A stretch of 64,000 nucleotides of DNA from Brevibacillus sp. DP1.3A (GTDB lineage Bacteria > Bacillota > Bacilli > Brevibacillales > Brevibacillaceae), in assembly GCF_013284245.2 (NCBI RefSeq), contig NZ_CP085876.1:2525001-2589000 (forward strand), written 5' to 3'. The notes below the pieces were generated by a model, which had not been told where the DNA came from, did not search any database, and saw nothing but the letters and a program-made list of their open reading frames with translations. The translations under genes and the position numbers were made by a program. Shown here piece by piece: positions 19,815 through 28,920 of the stretch (positions within the stretch are counted from its first letter, which is position 1; each line of letters begins with the position of its first letter).

Positions 19815-20594
19815 GTGACGCGCAATAAGGTAGAGATATGCGGGGTAGATACCTCCAAGCTTCCGGTGTTAACAAACAAAGAGATGCGAGAATTGTTTGA
19901 GCGCCTGCAAAGTGGGGAGCTTGCTGCCCGCGAGAAGCTGGTCAACGGCAACTTGCGACTGGTGCTTAGCGTAATCCAACGGTTCAACAATCGCGGAGAG
20001 TTCGTGGATGACTTGTTTCAAGTGGGCTGCATCGGATTGATGAAAGCGATCGACAACTTTGATCTCGGACAAAACGTGAAGTTTTCCACGTATGCCGTAC
20101 CGATGATCATCGGAGAAATTCGACGCTATTTACGGGACAACAATCCGATTCGCGTTTCCCGCTCTTTGCGAGACATCGCGTACAAGGCCTTGCAGGTGCG
20201 TGACAATCTGACCAACAAACATTCGCGAGAGCCTACCATTATCGAGATTTCTCAGGAATTGAACGTAGCCAAAGAAGACGTCGTGTTTGCACTCGATGCG
20301 ATCCAAGATCCGGTTTCATTGTTTGAACCGATTTATCAGGATGGCGGCGATCCGATTTACGTCATGGATCAGATTAGTGACGAGAAGAACAAAGACGTCA
20401 CGTGGGTAGAGGAAATTGCGCTTCGTGAGGGAATGCAGCGACTAGGTGACCGAGAAAAAATGATATTATCCATGCGCTTTTACGAAGGAAAAACGCAGAT
20501 GGAAGTAGCAGAGGAAATCGGAATCTCACAAGCACAGGTCTCTCGGTTAGAAAAAGCGGCAATTGCCCATATGCAAAAGCACGTTCAATCGTAA
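19815..20594 (+). CDS. sigG: RNA polymerase sigma-G factor
   Basis: Late forespore sigma factor. The GTG at 19815 with the ribosome binding site GAGGAGG gives 259 aa starting VTRNKVEICGVD, the same start as Bacillus sigma-G (260 aa). Region 2 has NLRLVLSVIQRFNNRGE and NVKFSTYAVPMIIGEIRRYLR; region 4 has TQMEVAEEIGISQAQVSRLEK. The in-frame open stretch upstream of 19815 is leader. It follows sigE after 149 bp and can be transcribed from its own promoter or by read-through. Confidence 0.96.
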   Translation: MTRNKVEICGVDTSKLPVLTNKEMRELFERLQSGELAAREKLVNGNLRLVLSVIQRFNNRGEFVDDLFQVGCIGLMKAIDNFDLGQNVKFSTYAVPMIIGEIRRYLRDNNPIRVSRSLRDIAYKALQVRDNLTNKHSREPTIIEISQELNVAKEDVVFALDAIQDPVSLFEPIYQDGGDPIYVMDQISDEKNKDVTWVEEIALREGMQRLGDREKMILSMRFYEGKTQMEVAEEIGISQAQVSRLEKAAIAHMQKHVQS

Positions 20595-20612
20595 GGAGAA
20601 ACCAAATAGGCG

Positions 20613-20645
20613 ACCCGGCGGTCTTGTACCGTTCGGGTTTTTTGT
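20613..20645 (+). terminator. Terminator after sigG
   Basis: An ACCCG/CGGGT stem with an inner GGT/ACC pair, followed by TTTTTT, sits 19 bp after the sigG stop. Confidence 0.7.
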
Positions 20646-20754
20646 ACGAGTCGAAAAGTTAGTTTTCAATCTCCTTACTTTTTGCCAAAGAAGCGGACAT
20701 ATTCCTCATTGGACTCATATACTGAAAGTAACGGAGAAAAGAAGGTGAGGAAGA

Positions 20755-21033
20755 ATGGTAAAAATCTCTGACTTCCAGACCAAAGAAGTGGTAAATATTC
20801 TCGATGGGAAGCGGCTTGGGCAAGTTTCAGATTTGGAGATCGATCTGCGTCACGGTCGTGTAGAGGCTATCGTTGTACCGGGACCAGGCAAGTTTCTCGG
20901 CTTCTTTTCTGCCGGGAACGATTATGTCATACCCTGGCGCAATATTGTGAAGATCGGGAAAGATGTGGTGCTTGTCCGGATGGAAGAAGCACTTAAAGTT
21001 GAAGTAAAAACTTCTGGTGGAGATGAATACTAA
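20755..21033 (+). CDS. ylmC: YlmC/YmxH family PRC-barrel sporulation protein
   Basis: A 92-aa single-domain protein with a PRC-barrel-like fold (VVNILDGKRLGQVSDLEIDLRHGRVEAI, here split), typical of the YlmC/YmxH family encoded downstream of sigG. The role is not established; such barrels usually bind RNA or proteins. The GGTGAGGAAG ribosome binding site precedes the ATG. It stands between two terminators, so it is probably monocistronic. Confidence 0.85.
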   Translation: MVKISDFQTKEVVNILDGKRLGQVSDLEIDLRHGRVEAIVVPGPGKFLGFFSAGNDYVIPWRNIVKIGKDVVLVRMEEALKVEVKTSGGDEY

Positions 21034-21044
21034 CGCGTAAAGGG

Positions 21045-21075
21045 AGAAAGGCACGGATAGCCTTTCTTTTCTTTT
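21045..21075 (+). terminator. Terminator after ylmC
   Basis: GAAAGGC (21046-21052) pairs with GCCTTTC (21060-21066), followed by TTTTCTTTT. Confidence 0.8.
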
Positions 21076-21081
21076 CGGCTA

Positions 21082-21090
21082 TGGTATGAT
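21082..21090 (+). promoter_or_regulatory. Extended -10 promoter before ylmD
   Basis: TGGTATGAT is an extended -10 (TGn plus TATGAT) located 24 bp before the ylmD start and just after the ylmC terminator. No convincing -35 is visible; it overlaps the terminator T-run. Confidence 0.4.
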
Positions 21091-21114
21091 TAGCCATATG
21101 AGGAAGGTGACAAC

Positions 21115-21945
21115 ATGAGAGAGCCATTTGTCAGGGTAGAGGATAAGTCAATCTTATCGTTAACAGAGTGGGAGCAACAATTTCCTGGATTAGTGGCGGG
21201 GTTTACCATTCGCTCAGGCGGGGAAAGTGAACAACCGTACGGGTCTTTTAATATGGGGCTACATGTGGGTGATGAATCTGCGAACGTAGTAGCCAATAGA
21301 CGCAAGCTGGCAGAACAAGTAGGGATGTCTTTTACGGAGTGGACATGCGCCGATCAAGTGCACGGGAATCGGGTATGCCAGGTCACAGCAGGCGGTGCGG
21401 GTAAAGAAAGTCTGGAGGACGTCATATCTGCAACGGATGGTTTGTTTACCCTTGAAAAAGGAGTCATGCTGACCTCGTTTTATGCAGATTGTGTTCCCCT
21501 CTATTTTCTGGATACCCAATCGGGAGCAATCGGACTTGCTCACGCAGGCTGGAAGGGGACAGTGGGCCGTATTGCCGAGGAAATGGTGAAGGCCATGACG
21601 AAGCAATATCAGGCAAAGCCAGAGGACATTCGCGTCGCAATTGGCCCATCCATTGGCGGCTGTTGCTATGAAGTAGATGAGCGAATCATGACGCAGGTAC
21701 GCACTTGTGCAGCCGATTGGGAAAAAGCAGTCATCTCCTCCACAGGGGAGCGGTACATGCTGGACCTTCGTCAGCTAAACACAGAGATATTGCTCGAAGC
21801 AGGAATTTCTTCAAGGAATATTTTATCCACAGATTGGTGTACAAGCTGCAGAACAGACTTGTTTTTCTCTCATCGCAAGGAAGCTGGGATACAAGGGACT
21901 ACTGGACGCATGGCTTCCTATATCGGCTGGAAGGAAAACCTGTAG
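21115..21945 (+). CDS. ylmD: YlmD/PgeF family copper-cysteine oxidoreductase-like protein
   Basis: Member of the YfiH/YlmD family (formerly polyphenol oxidase, laccase domain). The E. coli member PgeF edits peptidoglycan precursors; other members have purine nucleoside phosphorylase activity. Conserved metal-site motifs are present: DQVHGNRV, the Cys in SFYADCVPLYF and the His in GLAHAGWKGT. Length 276 aa. Start ATG with GAGGAAGGTG. It begins the ylmDE-sepF-ylmGH-divIVA run, so a wall-related editing role fits the context. Confidence 0.88.
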   Translation: MREPFVRVEDKSILSLTEWEQQFPGLVAGFTIRSGGESEQPYGSFNMGLHVGDESANVVANRRKLAEQVGMSFTEWTCADQVHGNRVCQVTAGGAGKESLEDVISATDGLFTLEKGVMLTSFYADCVPLYFLDTQSGAIGLAHAGWKGTVGRIAEEMVKAMTKQYQAKPEDIRVAIGPSIGGCCYEVDERIMTQVRTCAADWEKAVISSTGERYMLDLRQLNTEILLEAGISSRNILSTDWCTSCRTDLFFSHRKEAGIQGTTGRMASYIGWKENL

Positions 21946-21965
21946 AAGAAAGGGAAGGGTTCGTT

Positions 21966-22664
21966 ATGACCAAGGAACAAGAATTGTTAAAAGAACGACT
22001 GCAATCCATCGAAGCAAGAATTCAGGCTGCTTGCGATCGGGCGAACCGCAAACGTGAGGAAGTAAAAATTATTGCCGTGACCAAGTATGTCGACGCAGAT
22101 GCCATTGGGGACTTGCTCGCGGTAGGCGTAGAGAATATCGGGGAAAATCGCGTGCAGGATGCCCTGCCCAAGCACCAGCTTCATGGCGATAAAGGAATCT
22201 GGCATTTTATCGGGCACCTCCAGACGAACAAGGCAAAAGAAGTTGTAGGACGATTCCCGTACATCCATTCTCTGGACCGACTTTCTTTGGCACAAGAGCT
22301 GAATCGACGCGGTGAAACGTTGGATCATGTCGTAAAATGCTTTTTGCAGATCAATATATCCGGCGAAGAGACAAAATTTGGGCTTAGTCCCAATGACGTA
22401 TTGGCTTTTTTGCGCGAAACCAGTAATATGAAACATATAAGTATCGTCGGATTAATGACGATGGCGCCTGTTGTCGAAAACCAAGAGGAAGCCAGGAAGG
22501 TGTTCCGTGGCCTCTATGAGTGGAAGCAACGGATTAACGAAATGGCATTCCCACACGCCCAGGTGGAAGAGCTGTCCATGGGCATGTCTAGTGATTTTGA
22601 AGTTGCCATTGAAGAGGGAGCTACATATATTCGTTTGGGATCGGTATTGGTCAAGCCGGAGTAA
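21966..22664 (+). CDS. ylmE: YggS family pyridoxal phosphate homeostasis protein
   Basis: PLP-binding alanine-racemase-fold barrel without known catalysis that controls free PLP and amino-acid homeostasis. PLP would attach to the Lys in AVTKYVDAD; further motifs are IGENRVQDA, WHFIGHLQTNK and the C-terminal SMGMSSDFEVAI. The ATG at 21966 with GGGAAGGG gives 232 aa, the family norm; the open frame continues far upstream inside ylmD but only as a shadow. It is co-transcribed with ylmD (20-bp gap). Confidence 0.92.
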   Translation: MTKEQELLKERLQSIEARIQAACDRANRKREEVKIIAVTKYVDADAIGDLLAVGVENIGENRVQDALPKHQLHGDKGIWHFIGHLQTNKAKEVVGRFPYIHSLDRLSLAQELNRRGETLDHVVKCFLQINISGEETKFGLSPNDVLAFLRETSNMKHISIVGLMTMAPVVENQEEARKVFRGLYEWKQRINEMAFPHAQVEELSMGMSSDFEVAIEEGATYIRLGSVLVKPE

Positions 22665-22706
22665 AGGAAAACAGACCAAACCACGGAGTAAGAGAGGAGG
22701 AAGAGT

Positions 22707-23135
22707 ATGGGTGTTATGAATAAATTGATGGGGTTTCTGGGGTTAGAAAACGAGGAATACATCGAAGAGACAACAACGGTGGAAGAGGAAAGAGAAGAGC
22801 AAGAGTCCTCGCACAAACGCCAGCCAGCGATCGGCCGAACTAACAACGTGGTACCGTTTCAAGCACGGGAAAAGGAGGGAATCCGTTTGATTCTCTGTGA
22901 ACCCCGTCATTACAGTGATGCACAGGATATCGCAGACAACCTGCGTCATCGTAGACCGGTTGTGGTCAACCTCCATCGTGTGGAAAAAGACCAAGCTAAA
23001 AGAATTATCGACTTTTTGAGCGGGACGGTCTACGCATTAAACGGCGATATCCAAAAGGTCGGAGACACGATTTTCGTGTGCACGCCTGATCATGTGGATA
23101 TTCAGGGTACGATTTCAAGTGTGTTGGAAGAGTAG
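22707..23135 (+). CDS. sepF: Cell-division protein SepF
   Basis: FtsZ-bundling protein that forms rings and binds membrane through its N-terminal amphipathic helix ([17 protein letters not shown]). An acidic Glu-rich linker (residues ~15-40) leads to the globular SepF domain with [20 protein letters not shown], here split, and [20 protein letters not shown], the FtsZ C-terminal-peptide binding core. Length 142 aa; ribosome binding site GAGAGGAGG. Its partner ftsZ lies 5 kb upstream. Confidence 0.94.
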   Translation: MGVMNKLMGFLGLENEEYIEETTTVEEEREEQESSHKRQPAIGRTNNVVPFQAREKEGIRLILCEPRHYSDAQDIADNLRHRRPVVVNLHRVEKDQAKRIIDFLSGTVYALNGDIQKVGDTIFVCTPDHVDIQGTISSVLEE

Positions 23136-23166
23136 CCAATTAAGACGAAATTAAAAGGGTGAGCAA

Positions 23167-23430
23167 ATGATTGCTGTCTTTTCGGTTTTAAATTTTGCTT
23201 TTACGGTATATCAATACATGATTATTGCTTACATTTTGATGTCATGGGTTCCTCAAATGAGAGGTACAGGCATCGGACAGTTACTGGAAAAACTGGTTGA
23301 GCCTTATTTGGCTCCATTTCGCCGGTTTATCCCACCGCTCGGCTTCATCGATATCTCCCCCATTGTCGCATTGATTGCACTGCGCTTTGCCCAATCTGGC
23401 CTGTTCGCCATTTTGCAACAAATCATGTAG
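23167..23430 (+). CDS. ylmG: YggT family membrane protein YlmG
   Basis: An 87-aa protein with two hydrophobic segments (residues about 5-25 and 60-85) separated by the YggT motif VEPYLAPFRRFIPPLGFIDI, here split. Plant and bacterial relatives influence plastid or cell division and cell shape, but the mechanism is unknown. It is encoded between sepF and ylmH, as in Bacillus. Start ATG behind GGGTGAG. Confidence 0.9.
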   Translation: MIAVFSVLNFAFTVYQYMIIAYILMSWVPQMRGTGIGQLLEKLVEPYLAPFRRFIPPLGFIDISPIVALIALRFAQSGLFAILQQIM

Positions 23431-23442
23431 GCGAGTGAAACG

Positions 23443-24216
23443 ATGAGCATATTTGACCATTTTTCAAAAGAAGAACGTCCCTTTGTTGAACGGGCGCTGG
23501 AAATGCTGACGCAAGTAGAGCGGACGCAGGCCATGCGCCTTACTGATTTTGTAGACCCGAGGCAATTGATGATTTTTGAGAGTCTATCTTCACAAGTAAG
23601 AGATGTGAAGGTTTCTCCTTATGGAGGCTACGAGGGTGCTGAGCGTGTTCGGATTATCATCCATCCGGAGTACCTCCCTGTTGAGCCTGAGGATTATCGC
23701 CTTACCTTATTGGCAATCAAGGCTGATCAGCGCTTTCATGTGCTAGAGCATCGAGATGTGATGGGGGCGATGCTGGGCGTCGGGATGAAGCGGGAGAAAT
23801 TCGGAGATATGCTGACAGATTCAGCTGGCAGTTACGCAATTGTAGCAGAGGAAGTCGCTGATTTTGTTTGTGCGCAGGTGACACAAATTCATCGGACATC
23901 TGTTCAATTTGAGCGGGTAGCATGGGAGGCGTTTACACCGCCTGCACCCAAGTTTGTAGAGAAAACACTCACCGTTCCATCACCGCGAATTGACGCGATC
24001 ATTGGAGAAGTACACAATATGTCTCGCGCAAAAGCACTGGTGCCAATTCGAGCGGGAAAAGTAAAAATCAACTGGAAAGTAATCGAAGACCCATCTTATC
24101 AACTCCAGATGGGAGACATGGTATCTCTTGCAGGCTATGGTCGGTTCAAAATTCTTGAGGTAGCAGGTCCAACACGCAGTGGAAGACTTCGCATGATTGT
24201 CGGACTGGTTACATAA
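23443..24216 (+). CDS. ylmH: S4-domain RNA-binding protein YlmH
   Basis: A 257-aa protein with a C-terminal S4 RNA-binding domain (DAIIGEVHNMSRAKALVPIRAGKV, here split; ends GDMVSLAGYGRFKI) and an N-terminal YlmH-specific domain (HFSKEERPFVER). Bacillus YlmH has been linked to rescue of stalled ribosomes through an Hsp15-like action; the division context is conserved but its meaning is unclear. It follows ylmG by 12 bp. Confidence 0.9.
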   Translation: MSIFDHFSKEERPFVERALEMLTQVERTQAMRLTDFVDPRQLMIFESLSSQVRDVKVSPYGGYEGAERVRIIIHPEYLPVEPEDYRLTLLAIKADQRFHVLEHRDVMGAMLGVGMKREKFGDMLTDSAGSYAIVAEEVADFVCAQVTQIHRTSVQFERVAWEAFTPPAPKFVEKTLTVPSPRIDAIIGEVHNMSRAKALVPIRAGKVKINWKVIEDPSYQLQMGDMVSLAGYGRFKILEVAGPTRSGRLRMIVGLVT

Positions 24217-24316
24217 GATGGACCAAGGCTCAAAAATTTGTAAAATACGGCAGGAAACACAGCTAATTCTGTCGAAATGATTGAAGACGAATTATCGGGA
24301 AAAGTGGGGGGTTCAT

Positions 24317-24808
24317 GTGCCATTAACGCCGTTGGATATACACAATAAGGAATTCAGCACAGGCTTTCGTGGGTATAACATTGACGAAGTGAATGAATTT
24401 CTCGATCAGGTGATCAAAGATTTTGAGCTCTTGATAAAAGAGAAAAAAGAACAGGAAGAGCGCGTAGCCATTCTGAATGAGCGCGTAGATTACTATAAGA
24501 GCTTGGAAGAAAATTTGAGCAAGTCGATTCTGGTGGCGCAGGAGACAGCGGAGGACGTGAAGTCGAATGCGCGCAAAGAAGCGCAGCTCATCTTAAAAGA
24601 AGCCGAGAAAAATGCAGACCGAATTGTCAATGAAGCACTGGCGAAGTCGCGCAAAATCGCGATCGAAATCGAAGAATTAAAAAAACGTGCTTCGGTTTAC
24701 CGCATGCGCTTTCGGACGCTTTTGGAAGCACAGCTCGAGATGCTGGAGAATGGCGATTGGGATAGCATTGAACAGCCACAAGTTGATTCGCCTGTAACAG
24801 TTGAATAA
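24317..24808 (+). CDS. divIVA: Septum-site and pole-marking protein DivIVA
   Basis: Coiled-coil scaffold that recognises negatively curved membrane at septa and poles and recruits MinJ and RacA. The GTG start at 24317 gives VPLTPLDIHNKEFSTGFRGY, aligning exactly with the conserved DivIVA N-terminus (MPLTP) that contains the membrane-inserting Phe and nearby Arg; the 12 in-frame codons upstream are therefore not included. Residues ~30-150 are coiled coil (heptads, KEAQLILKEAEKNADRI). Length 163 aa; ribosome binding site GTGGGGGG. Confidence 0.95.
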   Translation: MPLTPLDIHNKEFSTGFRGYNIDEVNEFLDQVIKDFELLIKEKKEQEERVAILNERVDYYKSLEENLSKSILVAQETAEDVKSNARKEAQLILKEAEKNADRIVNEALAKSRKIAIEIEELKKRASVYRMRFRTLLEAQLEMLENGDWDSIEQPQVDSPVTVE

Positions 24809-24812
24809 ATCA

Positions 24813-24842
24813 TTGACGTTCGAGCAATGATGGTATTATAAT
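24813..24842 (+). promoter_or_regulatory. Sigma-A promoter for ileS
   Basis: TTGACG (24813-24818) and TATAAT (24837-24842) with an 18-bp spacer lie immediately upstream of the T-box leader. Confidence 0.8.
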
Positions 24843-24892
24843 GAAAGACAACTTTTTCGAAATAAAGCACTTATAGTAGTTGAACAGGCTTA

Positions 24893-25197
24893 TACAAATC
24901 ATAGACGATGAACGGGAAGAGTACGTGAGCCAGCACTGCCTAGAGAGTCGGGAAAAGGTGAAAACCCGGCCAGTTGCTTTCGCAGAAAATCACCCGGGAG
25001 TTCAATATCCGAAAACCCAGAAAAACCTTGATGGTGAAACAGGTGAGTAAGTGAGCGCGTCATTCCCGTTACGAATGAGTGAAGTGGAACAATTCCGATG
25101 CAGGCTTTTTTTGTCGTACGGGTTTGTTCAATCAGGGTGGTACCACGGGAGCTTTCTCTCGTCCCTTTTATGGGATGAGTGAAAGCTTTTATTTATT
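24893..25197 (+). promoter_or_regulatory. T-box riboswitch, isoleucine specific
   Basis: Leader RNA that senses uncharged tRNA-Ile and permits read-through into ileS. The T-box AGGGTGGTACCACGGGA is at 25134-25150. It is followed by a terminator stem, AGCTTTC/GAAAGCT plus CTCGTCCC/GGGATGAG (25150-25187), with a T-rich tail to 25197. Stem I carries AGAGTACG and AGAGAG landmarks. In the predicted specifier loop the codon is ATC at 24989-24991, followed by the usual A. The base of the stem pairs GAACGGG with CCC...GTTC. Confidence 0.9.
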
Positions 25198-25215
25198 TAA
25201 GGAGTGAATCAGGCC

Positions 25216-27993
25216 ATGGATTACAGCAAAACCTTAGCGCTACCAAAAACAGATTTCCCCATGCGCGGAAATTTGCCAAGCCGCGAGCCACAAATGCAAG
25301 CGGCATGGGAAGAGCAAAATATTTATCAACAAGTGTTAGATCGTACAAAAGACCGCCCGTCTTTTGTCTTGCATGATGGCCCTCCGTATGCGAATGGAGA
25401 CATCCATATCGGTCACGCACTGAACAAAATCCTCAAGGACTTCATCGTTCGCTACAAATCCATGGCAGGTTTTTATGCGCCGTACATCCCAGGCTGGGAT
25501 ACACATGGTTTGCCAATTGAGCAAGCGATTATCAATGCACAAGGGCTGGATCGCCGCAGCATTGAAGTGAACGATTTCCGCCAGCGCTGTGAAGAGTATG
25601 CTTGGTCCTACATCGACAAGCAACGCGACCAATTCAAGCGTCTGGGCGTTCGTGGAGATTGGGAAAACCCTTATGTGACACTCTTGCCTGAGTATGAAGC
25701 CAACCAAATTCGCGTATTCGGCGAAATGGCGAAAAAGGGTTATATTTACAAAGGTCTGCGCTGCGTGTACTGGTCTCCGTCTTCTGAGACTGCTTTGGCT
25801 GACGCAGAAATCGAATACAAAGACAAGCGCTCTCCTTCTATTTACGTCAGCTTCCAGGTAGCAGATGGAAAAGGCAAGCTGGACACAGAAACAGGCGTTG
25901 TTATCTGGACAACGACTCCGTGGACATTGCCAGCAAACCTTGCGATCAGCCTGCACCCTGAACTCGAGTACAACGTAGTGAAGGTAGATGGCCGCAAATT
26001 CCTGGTAGCCAACGGTCTGATTGAAGCTGCGAGCAAAGAAATTGGCTGGGAAGGCGTAGAGATTCTCGCGACCTTTAAAGGTCAAGATCTGGAAGGCGTA
26101 GAAACTCAGCATCCGTTCTATGATCGCAAGTCTCCACTCATCCTGGGTGAGCATGTAACCTTGGATGCAGGTACTGGTTGCGTTCATACTGCTCCAGGAC
26201 ACGGGGAAGATGACTTTACCGTTGGTCAAAAATACAATCTGGGTGTCCTTTGCCCAGTAGATCACGAAGGTAAAATGACCAATGAGGCACCAGGCTTTGA
26301 AGGTCTGTTCTACGAAGATGCCAACAAAGTGATTACAGAAAAGCTGAAAGAAAACGGAGCACTCTTGAAGCTCAATTTCTTCACGCACTCTTACCCACAT
26401 GACTGGCGTACGAAAAAACCGGTTATCTATCGCGCGACAGAGCAATGGTTCGCATCTATCGACGGATTCCGTGCGCAAATGCTCGAAGCGATTAAAAATG
26501 TAAAATGGATTCCGCATTGGGGAGAAACTCGTCTGGCAAACATGATTGCGGATCGTGGCGACTGGTGCATTTCCCGTCAGCGTGTATGGGGTGTACCGAT
26601 TCCAATCTTCTATTGCAAATCGTGTAACGAACCGATCATTAACGACACGACGATCAACCATGTTGCTGATCTGTTCCGTAAAGAAGGATCGAAAGTATGG
26701 TTCTCCCGTGAAGCAAATGAGCTCATTCCAGAAGGGCTTTCTTGCACCAAATGCGATTGCAAGGATTTCCGCAAAGAAACGGATATTATGGACGTTTGGT
26801 TCGACTCCGGTTCCAGCCACCAGGCTGTTTTGCGCGAAAGAGGCATTGCTTGGCCAGCTGACATGTACTTAGAAGGCTCTGACCAGTATCGTGGTTGGTT
26901 CAACTCTTCTCTCTCGACGGGTGTTGCTGTGTATGGCACAGCTCCTTACAAATCCGTCCTGAGCCACGGCTTTGCTTTGGATGGAGAAGGACGCAAAATG
27001 TCCAAATCCCTCGGTAACGTCATCGTGCCTCAACAAGTTATTGACAAGATGGGCGCAGATATCTTGCGTCTGTGGGTAGCTTCTGTTGATTATCAGGCTG
27101 ATGTACGAATTTCCGATGCGATTCTGAATCAGATCGCTGAGGTGTACCGCAAAATCCGCAATACGTTCCGCTTCCTGTTGGGTAACCTGGATGGATTTAA
27201 TCCAGCAACAGACCGCGTAGCGTACGAAGAGCTGGGAGAGCTTGACCGTTATGTTCTGGCGAAAGCAGCAAAAGTAGCGAAGCGTACACGCAAAGCGTAC
27301 GATGAATATCAGTTCCATACCGTTTTCCATGCCGTTCACAACTTCTGCGTTATTGATTTGTCCGCGTTCTATCTGGACATTTGCAAGGATCGCCTGTATG
27401 TAGAGGCGCCAGATAGTTTGAAACGACGCGCTGCACAGACAGTGATGTACGATTGCTTGATCAGTCTGGTGAAGCTGGTTGCTCCACTGTTGCCGCATAC
27501 AGCCGATGAGGTGTGGGCGTTCATTCCAGGCGTGGAAGAGAAGAGTGTGCAGTTGACGGATATGCCAGAAGGCGACGAACAACATCTCAGCTTTGCAGCA
27601 GAAGCAGAGAGCAAATGGGATGCGTTCTTGGCGATCCGAGACGAGGTTCTCAAAGCCATGGAAGAAGCGCGCCGCAACAAGGTGTTCGGTAACTCCGTTG
27701 ATGCGAAGCTGGCTCTGTACCCACAAACGGAAGAAGTTGCGAAAACATTGGCAGCAATGGACGATCTGGCTGACCTGTTCATCGTGGCTCACGTGGACGT
27801 ACACAGCGGTTCTGCTCCGGCAGAAGCGGTACAACTCGAAGGAATTGCTGCTGTGGTCTCTGCCGCAGACGGTGGAAAATGCGAGCGTTGCCGCGTAGTG
27901 AAACCGGATGTTGGCACTCGCGAGTCGCACGCGTCGCTCTGCGTACGTTGCGCAGATATCGTAGAACAAAACTACGCACATGTAGCAGAATAA
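25216..27993 (+). CDS. ileS: Isoleucyl-tRNA synthetase
   Basis: Class Ia aminoacyl-tRNA synthetase charging tRNA-Ile. The HIGH motif is [11 protein letters not shown] and the KMSKS motif is [11 protein letters not shown]. The CP1 editing domain contains [11 protein letters not shown] and [14 protein letters not shown], and a C-terminal zinc-binding region has two CxxC pairs (CERC and CVRC). At about 925 aa with the C-terminal zinc finger it is the housekeeping, mupirocin-sensitive type. ATG 25216 follows AAGGAG; a GTG four codons upstream is an alternative. Regulated by the T-box leader. Confidence 0.97.
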   Translation: MDYSKTLALPKTDFPMRGNLPSREPQMQAAWEEQNIYQQVLDRTKDRPSFVLHDGPPYANGDIHIGHALNKILKDFIVRYKSMAGFYAPYIPGWDTHGLPIEQAIINAQGLDRRSIEVNDFRQRCEEYAWSYIDKQRDQFKRLGVRGDWENPYVTLLPEYEANQIRVFGEMAKKGYIYKGLRCVYWSPSSETALADAEIEYKDKRSPSIYVSFQVADGKGKLDTETGVVIWTTTPWTLPANLAISLHPELEYNVVKVDGRKFLVANGLIEAASKEIGWEGVEILATFKGQDLEGVETQHPFYDRKSPLILGEHVTLDAGTGCVHTAPGHGEDDFTVGQKYNLGVLCPVDHEGKMTNEAPGFEGLFYEDANKVITEKLKENGALLKLNFFTHSYPHDWRTKKPVIYRATEQWFASIDGFRAQMLEAIKNVKWIPHWGETRLANMIADRGDWCISRQRVWGVPIPIFYCKSCNEPIINDTTINHVADLFRKEGSKVWFSREANELIPEGLSCTKCDCKDFRKETDIMDVWFDSGSSHQAVLRERGIAWPADMYLEGSDQYRGWFNSSLSTGVAVYGTAPYKSVLSHGFALDGEGRKMSKSLGNVIVPQQVIDKMGADILRLWVASVDYQADVRISDAILNQIAEVYRKIRNTFRFLLGNLDGFNPATDRVAYEELGELDRYVLAKAAKVAKRTRKAYDEYQFHTVFHAVHNFCVIDLSAFYLDICKDRLYVEAPDSLKRRAAQTVMYDCLISLVKLVAPLLPHTADEVWAFIPGVEEKSVQLTDMPEGDEQHLSFAAEAESKWDAFLAIRDEVLKAMEEARRNKVFGNSVDAKLALYPQTEEVAKTLAAMDDLADLFIVAHVDVHSGSAPAEAVQLEGIAAVVSAADGGKCERCRVVKPDVGTRESHASLCVRCADIVEQNYAHVAE

Positions 27994-28006
27994 AAATCGG
28001 TTGATT

Positions 28007-28041
28007 AACCTGTCGTTCCCTTTGGGGATGGCAGGTTTTTT
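28007..28041 (+). terminator. Terminator after ileS
   Basis: An AACCTG/CAGGTT stem with an inner TCCC/GGGG pair, followed by TTTTTT. Confidence 0.85.
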
Positions 28042-28062
28042 GCTGTGATAGGCCACATGCGA

Positions 28063-28094
28063 ACCAACAAAACGATCATGGCCGTTTTGTTGGT
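28063..28094. repeat. Perfect 12-bp inverted repeat before yteA
   Basis: ACCAACAAAACG (28063-28074) and CGTTTTGTTGGT (28083-28094) flank an 8-base loop without a T-run. Its last base overlaps the presumed -35 of the yteA promoter, so it may be an operator or a stalled-transcript hairpin. Confidence 0.55.
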
Positions 28095-28123
28095 CATATT
28101 TCCTACGGGACCAAGACATACTA
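28094..28123 (+). promoter_or_regulatory. Sigma-G/F-like promoter for yteA
   Basis: TCATA (28094-28098) and CATACTA (28117-28123), 18 bp apart. The -10 fits the forespore consensus CATWMTA perfectly and the -35 matches GYATR at 4 of 5 positions. Confidence 0.5.
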
Positions 28124-28158
28124 CCTGTTGAGGAAACCAAACAAAGGTGGTGTACAGC

Positions 28159-28920
28159 GTGGACCAAAAGAGAGTGGCCAGCTTCCGGGAAAAGCTGCTG
28201 GAACAGAAAAAAGAACTGGAAGACCGCGTACAGGACCATTATGGCATGAGAGAACCGATGACAACCTCTTTGCAGGAGTTTGCCATGTACGATAATCATC
28301 CGGCAGATATCGGCAGTGAGATGTTTGAACGGGAAAAAGATTTGGCCCTAGACAGTCTCGATCGTGAGACATTAAAAGAGATTGATCAGGCGCTACTGCG
28401 CATGGAGGAAGGCACCTACGGCCTGTGTACGGTCTGTGGAGAGCAAATACCTGTGGAGCGACTGGAAGCACTACCTCAGGCACAAACGTGCAAGGAGCAT
28501 GCACCAGCGCCGTCAATCAACGAGTCGCGTCCGATCGAGGAACAGTTTTTGCAGCCGCCGTTCGGACGTACATCTCTGGATGAAAAAGAAGGCCAGAACG
28601 GATTCGACGGTGAGGATGCTTGGCAAATTGTCGAGTCATGGGGGACATCCAGCACGCCTTTCTCCTACCAGGAACCCGACAAAACGGATTACGACGAAAT
28701 GTATATCGAGAGCAATGAGCCGGATGGCTTTGTAGAAGCCGTAGAGGAAATCGGTTATACCGATATTGAGGGCTATCACGGACCGGACAGTGTGCATTTT
28801 ATGAGAAGCGGGACGTATGAGGAGTACATGAGAAAAGGAGAAGGGAAAGGAAACTTGCTCTCCTATGACGATTACGAAGGAGAGCAAGCAGAACGAGAGG
28901 GATTGGATGACTACTCATGA
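28159..28920 (+). CDS. yteA: YteA family TraR/DksA-type zinc-finger sporulation protein
   Basis: DksA-like protein: an N-terminal coiled coil (residues ~1-60, VASFREKLLEQKKELEDRV, here split), then EEGTYGLCTVCGEQIP with a CxxC pair and a second half-site CKEH, in which the last zinc ligand is His instead of Cys. A long acidic C-terminal extension of about 120 residues, rich in D, E, Y and G, is characteristic of the YteA family. DksA relatives bind the RNA polymerase secondary channel; a direct polymerase role here is not shown. I chose the GTG at 28159, 7 bases from AAAGGTGGT. The stop lies inside the next gene (14-bp overlap). Confidence 0.8.
   Translation: MDQKRVASFREKLLEQKKELEDRVQDHYGMREPMTTSLQEFAMYDNHPADIGSEMFEREKDLALDSLDRETLKEIDQALLRMEEGTYGLCTVCGEQIPVERLEALPQAQTCKEHAPAPSINESRPIEEQFLQPPFGRTSLDEKEGQNGFDGEDAWQIVESWGTSSTPFSYQEPDKTDYDEMYIESNEPDGFVEAVEEIGYTDIEGYHGPDSVHFMRSGTYEEYMRKGEGKGNLLSYDDYEGEQAEREGLDDYS

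Noticed and set aside
20690..20735. Possible sigma-E promoter before ylmC (ACATATT and CATATACT)
   Set aside because: The spacer is only 12 bp and the -10 fits at 6 of 8 positions, too weak to list.
25336..26820. Antisense open frame of 494 codons within ileS
   Set aside because: It runs opposite a clearly functional synthetase, lacks any recognisable domain, and long antisense frames are expected from biased codon use.
26869..28299. Antisense open frame of 476 codons across the ileS end and yteA start
   Set aside because: It crosses a terminator and a promoter of + strand genes and has no domain.
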